From: Bugula neritina
Lineage: Eukaryota; Bryozoa; Gymnolaemata; Cheilostomatida; Bugulidae
Direction of reading: 5' to 3'
Assembly: GCA_964035545.1 (NCBI GenBank)
Contig: CAXIUT010000073.1
Location: 1-64,000 of the forward strand
DNA: 64,000 bases
Of this stretch, positions 52,198 to 62,903 are shown piece by piece. Each line of letters opens with the position of its first letter. Position 1 is the first letter of the stretch. Under the pieces are notes generated by a model, which was not told where the DNA came from, did not search any database, and saw nothing but the letters and a program-made list of their open reading frames with translations. Position numbers and translations under genes: made by a program.

Positions 52198-53537
52198 AAC
52201 TGTATTGGCACGTTGCCATTTGAGATTTGGTAATATTTCGCATCACAACAAACTCTTCAGAAAGTTAAGAAAATTAGTCTAAAAAGTTAATGAAATAAAC
52301 CTACCAGAGAGAGTAAGCCAGATGTAACAAGTAGATCCAAAACAAGTTGATTAACAATTGAAGTTGAAATCTCCATGTAGTGAACACTTTAGTCCTAATG
52401 TCAAATGCAAACGTCTGCAACCAAACTGTGTAGACTTCATGAGCTGGTTAGCTGACAGGACTCATTAAAGTTCTTAACTCTTGTGTGTATAGTGATGCCC
52501 ATCTTGAACTAGAGAGGGCTGACTGAAGACTGCTACTTTGTGAAAATTGACAATGCATATTATTATTATTCATTGTTGAGATTCACGGCTGCCATAAACA
52601 ATGATAAAATATTCATTGTTGGTACTAGTGAGTAGAATAAAATATAATATAATAATTTCTTGACAGATAAATAATATCATATACAGAATCTAACTTACCA
52701 TAACTCTACAGTGCTTCACCTCTTCAACTTTTTCGGCAATGTTATTTCCTTCTAGTTAAAAGTACTAGCTGAATATAAGACTTTGAAACATAACCCTTCA
52801 ATTTCATTGCACCAGCACCGGTTGCAAGATAGGTGTGTTGGGAGTTATCTTTCCTAAAAATTTGTTTTCGGCGTTTATACGAAGCAGACACAGGCTAATA
52901 TTAATTTTGTTATTTGCAAGAGTTTTTCTGTCTGATTGTCCATCAGCAAAATTGTTTGCGCCTTGCAGTTATTATGGAAATACCAGTGATGCTGGAAGAC
53001 CTTTGCATTGTACACCCGCCTTTACTATTGAATTTAGATGTTTTATTTTCCCATCCCCTCTCCTGCCCCCCTGTCCCCTCTAACAACCAGCAATCCTGAC
53101 TCATGTGAAATGTGTTATTGTTTTAGAGTTGGACCATGGGCCTACAGTATACGATTTGAAGCCTTATTGTTTACAGGCAGTCGAGATGAGTCACTGCTGA
53201 AACCCATTTTATTAGTAGACTATATTGCTCTTTAATCATCAGTTTTCATATTAAAACAAACAGCTCGTCTGCAGCGCCATTTCACAGTATTATACTTTGC
53301 TAGAGCAATAACTAATTTTAGATGCCTTTGCAAACATATGAGAAATAAATGAGTCATTTTATGAAAAGAGGTGTTTGAAGCAATTGTCCACTTTTGATTT
53401 AGACGCGGCATGGAAACTTTTGTAGTTTCAAATAATATCTCCAAACTCATCACTTGCATGTGTTTATATGCTTGATAAAGTTTTTCATGCAAAACTTGAT
53501 GCCTGCTTCAAAGACACCAGTGCTTAATTACTGTGTT
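52198..53537 (+). repeat. Satellite unit 40, class A-e1, 1340 bp
   Basis: The only A unit with CTAAAAAG. It is preceded by C-e1 rather than B-e2. G4 motif at 53050-53078. Confidence 0.97.
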
Positions 53538-54875
53538 AACTGTATTGGCACGTTGCCATTTGAGATTTGGTAATATTTCGCATCACAACAAACTCTTCAG
53601 AAAGTTAAGAAAATTAGTCTAGAAAGTTAATGAAATAAACCTACCAGAGAGAGTAAGCCAGATGTAACAAGTAGATCCAAAACAAGTTGATTAACAATTG
53701 AAGTTGAAATCTCCATGTAGTGAACACTTTAGTCCTAATGTCAAATGCAAACGTCTGCAACCAAACTGTGTAGACTTCATGAGCTGGTTAGCTGACAAGA
53801 CTCATTAAAGTTCTTAACTCTTGTGTGTATAGTGATGCCCATCTTGAACTAGAGAGGGCTGACTGAAGACTGCTACTTTGTGAAAATTGACAATGCATAT
53901 TATTATTATTCATTGTTGAGATTCACGGCTGCCATAAACAATGATAAAATATTCATTGTTGGTACTAGTGAGTAGAATAAAATATAATATAATAATTTCT
54001 TGACAGATAAATAATATCATATACAGAATATAACTTACCATAACTCTACAGTGCTTCACCTCTTCAACTTTTTCGGCAATGTTATTTCCTACTAGTTAGA
54101 AGTACTAGCTGAATATAGGACTTTGAAACACAACCCTTCAATTCCATTGCACCAGCACCGGTTGCAAGATAGGTGTGTTGGGAGTTATCTTTCCTAAAAT
54201 TTTGTTCTTGGCGTTTATACGAAACAGACACAGGCTAATATTAGTTCTGTTATTTGCAAGAGTTTTTCTGTCTGGTTGTCCATCAGCAAATTTTTGCGCC
54301 TTGCAGTTTTTATGGAAATACTAGTGATGCTGGAAGACCTTTGCATTGTACACCCGCCTTCACTATTGAATTTAGATGTTTTATTTTCCCATCCCCTCTC
54401 CTGCCCCCCTGTCCCCTCTAACAACCAGCAATCCTGACTCATGTGAAATGTGTTATTGTTTTAGAGTTGGACCATGGGCCTACAGTATACGATTTGAAGC
54501 TTTATTGTTTACAGGCAGTCGAGATGAGTCACTGCTGAAACCCATTTTATTAGTAGACTATATTGCTCTTTAATCATCAGTTTTCATATTATAACAGAAA
54601 GCTCATCTGCAGCGCCATTTCACAGTATTATACTTTGCTAGAGCAATAACTAATTTTAGATGCCTTTGCAAACATATGAGAAATAAATGAGTCATTTTAT
54701 GAAAAGAGGTGTTTGCAGCACTTGTCCACTTTTGATTTACACGTGGCATGGAAACTTTTGTAGTTTTAAATAATATCTCCAAACTCATCACTTGCATGTG
54801 TTTATATACATGATAAAGTTTTTCATGCAAAACTTGATGCCTGCTTCAAAGACACCAGTGCTTGATTACTGTGTT
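53538..54875 (+). repeat. Satellite unit 41, class T-e2, 1338 bp
   Basis: Class T with ATATTATAACAG. A53798 (GCTGACAAGA) is private. It begins the T-K-K block repeated at 60228. G4 motif at 54388-54416. Confidence 0.97.
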
Positions 54876-56213
54876 AACTGTATTGGCACGTTGCCATTTG
54901 ATATTTGGTAATATTTCGCATCACAACAAACTCTTCAGAAAGTTAAGAAAATTAGTCTAGAAAGTTAATGAAATAAACCTACCAGAGAGAGTAAGCCAGA
55001 TGTAACAAGTAGATCCAAAACAAGTTGATTAACAATTGAAGTTGAAATCTCCATGTAGTGAACACTTTAGTCCTAATGTCAAATGCAAACGTCTGCAACC
55101 AAACTGTGTAGACTTCATGAGCTGGTTAGCTGACAGGACTCATTAAAGTTCTTAACTCTTGTGTGTATAGTGATGCCCATCTTGAACTAGAGAGGGCTGA
55201 CTGAAGACTGCTACTTTGTGAAAATTGACAATGCATATTATTATTATTCATTGTTGAGATTCACGGCTGCCATAAACAATGATAAAATATTCATTGTTGG
55301 TACTAGTGAGTAGAATAAAATATAATATAATAATTTCTTGACAGATAAATAATATCATATACAGAATCTAACTTACCATAACTCTACAGTGCTTCACCTC
55401 TTCAACTTTTTCGGCAATGTTATTTCCTTCTAGTTAAAAGTACTAGCTGAATATTAGACTTTGAAACATAACCCTTCAATTTCATTGCACCAGCACCGGT
55501 TGCAAGATAGGTGTGTTGGGAGTTATCTTTCCTAAAAATTTGTTTTCGGCGTTTATACGAAGCAGACACAGGCTAATATTAATTTTGTTATTTGCAAGAG
55601 TTTTTCTGTCTGGTTGTCCATCAGCAAAATTTTGCGCCTTGCAGTTTTTATGGAAATACCAGTGATGCTGGAAGACCTTTGCATTGTACACCCGCCTTTA
55701 CTATTGAATTTAGATGTTTTATTTTCCCATCCCCTCTCCTGCCCCCCTGTCCCCTCTAACAACCAGCAATCCTGACTCATGTGAAATGTGTTATTGTTTT
55801 AGAGTTGGACCATGGGCCTACAGTATACGATTTGAAGCTTTATTGTTTACAGGCAGTCGAGATGAGTCACTGCTGAAACCCATTTTATTAGTAGACTATA
55901 TTGCTCTTTAATCATCAGTTTTCATATTAAAACAGAAAGCTCATCTGCAGCGCCATTTCACAGTATTATACTTTGCTAGAGCAATAACTAATTTTAGATG
56001 CCTTTGCAAACATATGAGAAATAAATGAGTCATTTTATGAAAAGAGGTGTTTGCAGCACTTGTCCACTTTTGATTTACACGTGGCATGGAAACTTTTGTA
56101 GTTTTAAATAATATCTCCAAACTCATCACTTGCATGTGTTTATATACATGATAAAGTTTTTCATGCAAAACTTGATGCCTGCTTCAAAGACACCAGTGCT
56201 TGATTACTGTGTT
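54876..56213 (+). repeat. Satellite unit 42, class K-e2, 1338 bp
   Basis: Counterpart of units 32 and 47; I noticed no private change. G4 motif at 55726-55754. Confidence 0.97.
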
Positions 56214-57551
56214 AACTGTATTGGCACGTTGCCATTTGATATTTGGTAATATTTCGCATCACAACAAACTCTTCAGAAAGTTAAGAAAATTAGTCTAGAA
56301 AGTTAATGAAATAAACCTACCAGAGAGAGTAAGCCAGATGTAACAAGTAGATCCAAAACAAGTTGATTAACAATTGAAGTTGAAATCTCCATGTAGTGAA
56401 CACTTTAGTCCTAATGTCAAATGCAAACGTCTGCAACCAAACTGTGTAGACTTCATGAGCTGGTTAGCTGACAGGACTCATTAAAGTTCTTAACTCTTGT
56501 GTGTATAGTGTTGCCCATCTTGAACTAGAGAGGGCTGACTGAAGACTGCTACTTTGTGAAAATTGACAATGCATATTATTATTATTCATTGTTGAGATTC
56601 ACGGCTGCCATAAACAATGATAAAATATTCATTGTTGGTACTAGTGAGTAGAATAAAATATAATATAATAATTTCTTGACAGATAAATAATATCATATAC
56701 AGAATCTAACTTACCATAACTCTACAGTGCTTCACCTCTTCAACTTTTTCGGCAATGTTATTTCCTTCTAGTTAAAAGTACTAGCTGAATATTAGACTTT
56801 GAAACATAACCCTTCAATTTCATTGCACCAGCACCGGTTGCAAGATAGGTGTGTTGGGAGTTATCTTTCCTAAAAATTTGTTTTCGGCGTTTATACGAAG
56901 CAGACACAGGCTAATATTAATTTTGTTATTTGCAAGAGTTTTTCTGTCTGGTTGTCCATCAGCAAAATTTTGCGCCTTGCAGTTTTTATGGAAATACCAG
57001 TGATGCTGGAAGACCTTTGCATTGTACACCCGCCTTTACTATTGAATTTAGATGTTTTATTTTCCCATCCCCTCTCCTGCCCCCCTGTCCCCTTTAACAA
57101 CCAGCAATCCTGACTCATGTGAAATGTGTTATTGTTTTAGAGTTGGACCATGGGCCTACAGTATACGATTTGAAGCTTTATTGTTTACAGGCAGTCGAGA
57201 TGAGTCACTGCTGAAACCCATTTTATTAGTAGACTATATTGCTCTTTAATCATCAGTTTTCATATTAAAACAAACAGCTCATCTGCAGCGCCATTTCACA
57301 GTATTATACTTTGCTAGAGCAATAACTAATTTTAGATGCCTTTGCAAACATATGAGAAATAAATGAGTCATTTTATGAAAAGAGGTGTTTGCAGCAATTG
57401 TCCACTTTTGATTTAGACGCGGCATGGAAACTTTTGTAGTTTTAAATAATATCTCCAAACTCATCACTTGCATGTGTTTATATGCTTGATAAAGTTTTTC
57501 ATGCAAAACTTGATGCCTGCTTCAAAGACACCAGTGCTTATTTACTGTGTT
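56214..57551 (+). repeat. Satellite unit 43, class K-e3, 1338 bp
   Basis: Has GTGTTGCCC and CCCCTTTAAC; counterpart of unit 48. T57541 in the terminal GCTTATTTACT is private. G4 motif at 57064-57092. Confidence 0.97.
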
Positions 57552-58889
57552 AACTGTATTGGCACGTTGCCATTTGATATTTGGTAATATTTCGCATCAC
57601 AACAAACTCTTCAGAAAGTTAAGAAAATTAGTCTAGAAAGTTAATGAAATAAACCTACCAGAGAGAGTAAGCCAGATGTAACAAGTAGATCCAAAACAAG
57701 TTGATTAACAATTGAAGTTGAAATCTCCATGTAGTGAACACTTTAGTCCTAATGTCAAATGCAAACGTCTGCAACCAAACTGTGTAGACTTCATGAGCTG
57801 GTTAGCTGACAGGACTCATTAAAGTTCTTAACTCTTGTGTGTATAGTGATGCCCATCTTGAACTAGAGAGGGCTGACTGAAGACTGCTACTTTGTGAAAA
57901 TTGACAATGCATATTATTATTATTCATTGTTGAGATTCACGGCTGCCATAAACAATGATAAAATATTCATTGTTGGTACTAGTGAGTAGAATAAAATATA
58001 ATATAATAATTTCTTGACAGATAAATAATATCATATACAGAATCTAACTTACCATAACTCTACAGTGCTTCACCTCTTCAACTTTTTCGGCAATGTTATT
58101 TCCTACTAGTTAGAAGTACTAGCTGAATATAGGACTTTGAAACACAACCCTTCAATTCCATTACACCAGCACCGGTTGCAAGATAGGTGTGTTGGGAGTT
58201 ATCTTTCCTAAAATTTTGTTCTTGGCGTTTATACGAAACAGACACAGGCTAATATTAGTTTTGTTATTTGCAAGAGTTTTTCTGTCTGGTTGTCCATCAG
58301 CAAAATTTTGCGCCTTGCAGTTTTTATGGAAATACCAGTGATGCTGGAAGACCTTTGCATTGTACACCCGCCTTTACTATTGAATTTAGATGTTTTATTT
58401 TCCCATCCCCTCTCCTGCCCCCCTGTCCCCTCTAACAACCAGCAATCCTGACTCATGTGAAATGTGTTATTGTTTTAGAGTTGGACCATGGGCCTACAGT
58501 ATACGATTTGAAGCCTTATTGTTTACAGGCAGTCGAGATGAGTCACTGCTGAAACCCATTTTATTAGTAGACTATATTGCTCTTTAATCATCAGTTTTCA
58601 TATTAAAACAAACAGCTCGTCTGCAGCGCCATTTCACAGTATTATACTTTGCTAGAGCAATAACTAATTTTAGATGCCTTTGCAAACATATGAGAAATAA
58701 ATGAGTCATTTTATGAAAAGAGGTGTTTGAAGCAATTGTCCACTTTTGATTTAGACGCGGCATGGAAACTTTTGTAGTTTCAAATAATATCTCCAAACTC
58801 ATCACTTGCATGTGTTTATATGCTTGATAAAGTTTTTCATGCAAAACTTGATGCCTGCTTCAAAGACACCAGTGCTTAATTACTGTGTT
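57552..58889 (+). repeat. Satellite unit 44, class C-e1, 1338 bp
   Basis: Counterpart of unit 34 (CATTACACC, A-type tail) but with GAAATCTCC. G4 motif at 58402-58430. Confidence 0.97.
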
Positions 58890-60227
58890 AACTGTATTGG
58901 CACGTTGCCATTTGAGATTTGGTAATATTTCGCATCACAACAAACTCTTCAGAAAGTTAAGAAAATTAGTCTAAAAAGTTAATGAAATAAACCTACCAGA
59001 GAGAGTAAGCCAGATGTAACAAGTAGATCCAAAACAAGTTGATTAACAATTGAAGTTGAAATCTCCATGTAGTGAACACTTTAGTCCTAATGTCAAATGC
59101 AAACGTCTGCAACCAAACTGTGTAGACTTCATGAGCTGGTTAGCTGACAGGACTCATTAAAGTTCTTAACTCTTGTGTGTATAGTGATGCCCATCTTGAA
59201 CTAGAGAGGGCTGACTGAAGACTGCTACTTTGTGAAAATTGACAATGCATATTATTATTATTCATTGTTGAGATTCACGGCTGCCATAAACAATGATAAA
59301 ATATTCATTGTTGGTACTAGTGAGTAGAATAAAATATATTATAATAATTTCTTGACAGAAAAATAATATCATATACAGAATATAACTTACCATAACTCTA
59401 CAGTGCTTCACCTCTTCAACTTTTTCGGCAATGTCATTTGCTACTAGTTAGAAGTACTAGCTGAATATAGGACTTTGAAACACAACCCTTCAATTCCATT
59501 GCACCAGCACCGGTTGCAAGATAGGTGTGTTGGGAGTTATCTTTCCTAAAATTTTGTTCTTGGCGTTTATACGAAACAGACACAGGCTAATATTAGTTCT
59601 GTTATTTGCAAGAGTTTTTCTGTCTGGTTGTCCATCAGCAAAATTTTGCGCCTTGCAGTTTTTATGGAAATACCAGTGATGCTGGAAGACCTTTGCATTG
59701 TACACCCGCCTTCACTATTGAATTTAGATGTTTTATTTTCCCATCCCCTCTCCTGCCCCCCTGTCCCCTCTAACAACCAGCAATCCTGACTCATGTGAAA
59801 TGTGTTATTGTTTTAGAGTTGGACCATGGGCCTACAGTATACGATTTGAAGCTTTATTGTTTACAGGCAGTCGAGATGAGTCACTGCTGAAACCCATTTT
59901 ATTAGTAGACTATATTGCTCTTTAATCATCAGTTTTCATATTAAAACAGAAAGCTCATCTGCAGCGCCATTTCACAGTATTATACTTTGCTAGAGCAATA
60001 ACTAATTTTAGATGCCTTTGCAAACATATGAGAAATAAATGAGTCATTTTATGAAAAGAGGTGTTTGCAGCACTTGTCCACTTTTGATTTACACGTGGCA
60101 TGGAAACTTTTGTAGTTTTAAATAATATCTCCAAACTCATCACTTGCATGTGTTTATATACATGATAAAGTTTTTCATGCAAAACTTGATGCCTGCTTCA
60201 AAGACACCAGTGCTTGATTACTGTGTT
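58890..60227 (+). repeat. Satellite unit 45, class B-e2, 1338 bp
   Basis: Counterpart of unit 36: CTAAAAAG, AATATATTATAA and an e2 end. G59440 (CATTTGCTAC) is private. G4 motif at 59740-59768. Confidence 0.97.
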
Positions 60228-61565
60228 AACTGTATTGGCACGTTGCCATTTGATATTTGGTAATATTTCGCATCACAACAAACTCTTCAGAAAGTTAAGA
60301 AAATTAGTCTAGAAAGTTAATGAAATAAACCTACCAGAGAGAGTAAGCCAGATGTAACAAGTAGATCCAAAACAAGTTGATTAACAATTGAAGTTGAAAT
60401 CTCCATGTAGTGAACACTTTAGTCCTAATGTCAAATGCAAACGTCTGCAACCAAACTGTGTAGACTTCATGAGCTGGTTAGCTGACAGGACTCATTAAAG
60501 TTCTTAACTCTTGTGTGTATAGTGATGCCCATCTTGAACTAGAGAGGGCTGACTGAAGACTGCTACTTTGTGAAAATTGACAATGCATATTATTATTATT
60601 CATTGTTGAGATTCACGGCTGCCATAAACAATGATAAAATATTCATTGTTGGTACTAGTGAGTAGAATAAAATATAATATAATAATTTCTTGACAGATAA
60701 ATAATATCATATACAGAATCTAACTTACCATAACTCTACAGTGCTTCACCTCTTCAACTTTTTCGGCAATGTTATTTCCTTCTAGTTAAAAGTACTAGCT
60801 GAATATAAGACTTTGAAACACAACCCTTCAATTCCATTGCACCAGCACCGGTTGCAAGATAGGTGTGTTGGGAGTTATCTTTCCTAAAATTTTGTTCTTG
60901 GCGTTTATACGAAACAGACACAGGCTAATATTAGTTCTGTTATTTGCAAGAGTTTTTCTGTCTGGTTGTCCATCAGCAAATTTTTGCGCCTTGCAGTTTT
61001 TATGGAAATACTAGTGATGCTGGAAGACCTTTGCATTGTACACCCGCCTTCACTATTGAATTTAGATGTTTTATTTTCCCATCCCCTCTCCTGCCCCCCT
61101 GTCCCCTCTAACAACCAGCAATCCTGACTCATGTGAAATGTGTTATTGTTTTAGAGTTGGACCATGGGCCTACAGTATACGATTTGAAGCTTTATTGTTT
61201 ACAGGCAGTCGAGATGAGTCACTGCTGAAACCCATTTTATTAGTAGACTATATTGCTCTTTAATCATCAGTTTTCATATTATAACAGAAAGCTCATCTGC
61301 AGCGCCATTTCACAGTATTATACTTTGCTAGAGCAATAACTAATTTTAGATGCCTTTGCAAACATATGAGAAATAAATGAGTCATTTTATGAAAAGAGGT
61401 GTTTGCAGCACTTGTCCACTTTTGATTTACACGTGGCATGGAAACTTTTGTAGTTTTAAATAATATCTCCAAACTCATCACTTGCATGTGTTTATATACA
61501 TGATAAAGTTTTTCATGCAAAACTTGATGCCTGCTTCAAAGACACCAGTGCTTGATTACTGTGTT
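60228..61565 (+). repeat. Satellite unit 46, class T-e2 (mosaic), 1338 bp
   Basis: A-like upstream (GAATCTAAC, CCTTCTAG, GAATATAAGAC), then T-like from ACACAACCC. The switch lies between about 60808 and 60821. G4 motif at 61078-61106. Confidence 0.96.
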
Positions 61566-62903
61566 AACTGTATTGGCACGTTGCCATTTGATATTTGGTA
61601 ATATTTCGCATCACAACAAACTCTTCAGAAAGTTAAGAAAATTAGTCTAGAAAGTTAATGAAATAAACCTACCAGAGAGAGTAAGCCAGATGTAACAAGT
61701 AGATCCAAAACAAGTTGATTAACAATTGAAGTTGAAATCTCCATGTAGTGAACACTTTAGTCCTAATGTCAAATGCAAACGTCTGCAACCAAACTGTGTA
61801 GACTTCATGAGCTGGTTAGCTGACAGGACTCATTAAAGTTCTTAACTCTTGTGTGTATAGTGATGCCCATCTTGAACTAGAGAGGGCTGACTGAAGACTG
61901 CTACTTTGTGAAAATTGACAATGCATATTATTATTATTCATTGTTGAGATTCACGGCTGCCATAAACAATGATAAAATATTCATTGTTGGTACTAGTGAG
62001 TAGAATAAAATATAATATAATAATTTCTTGACAGATAAATAATATCATATACAGAATCTAACTTACCATAACTCTACAGTGCTTCACCTCTTCAACTTTT
62101 TCGGCAATGTTATTTCCTTCTAGTTAAAAGTACTAGCTGAATATTAGACTTTGAAACATAACCCTTCAATTTCATTGCACCAGCACCGGTTGCAAGATAG
62201 GTGTGTTGGGAGTTATCTTTCCTAAAAATTTGTTTTCGGCGTTTATACGAAGCAGACACAGGCTAATATTAATTTTGTTATTTGCAAGAGTTTTTCTGTC
62301 TGGTTGTCCATCAGCAAAATTTTGCGCCTTGCAGTTTTTATGGAAATACCAGTGATGCTGGAAGACCTTTGCATTGTACACCCGCCTTTACTATTGAATT
62401 TAGATGTTTTATTTTCCCATCCCCTCTCCTGCCCCCCTGTCCCCTCTAACAACCAGCAATCCTGACTCATGTGAAATGTGTTATTGTTTTAGAGTTGGAC
62501 CATGGGCCTACAGTATACGATTTGAAGCTTTATTGTTTACAGGCAGTCGAGATGAGTCACTGCTGAAACCCATTTTATTAGTAGACTATATTGCTCTTTA
62601 ATCATCAGTTTTCATATTAAAACAGAAAGCTCATCTGCAGCGCCATTTCACAGTATTATACTTTGCTAGAGCAATAACTAATTTTAGATGCCTTTGCAAA
62701 CATATGAGAAATAAATGAGTCATTTTATGAAAAGAGGTGTTTGCAGCACTTGTCCACTTTTGATTTACACGTGGCATGGAAACTTTTGTAGTTTTAAATA
62801 ATATCTCCAAACTCATCACTTGCATGTGTTTATATACATGATAAAGTTTTTCATGCAAAACTTGATGCCTGCTTCAAAGACACCAGTGCTTGATTACTGT
62901 GTT
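61566..62903 (+). repeat. Satellite unit 47, class K-e2, 1338 bp
   Basis: Counterpart of unit 42, 6690 bp downstream of it. G4 motif at 62416-62444. Confidence 0.97.
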
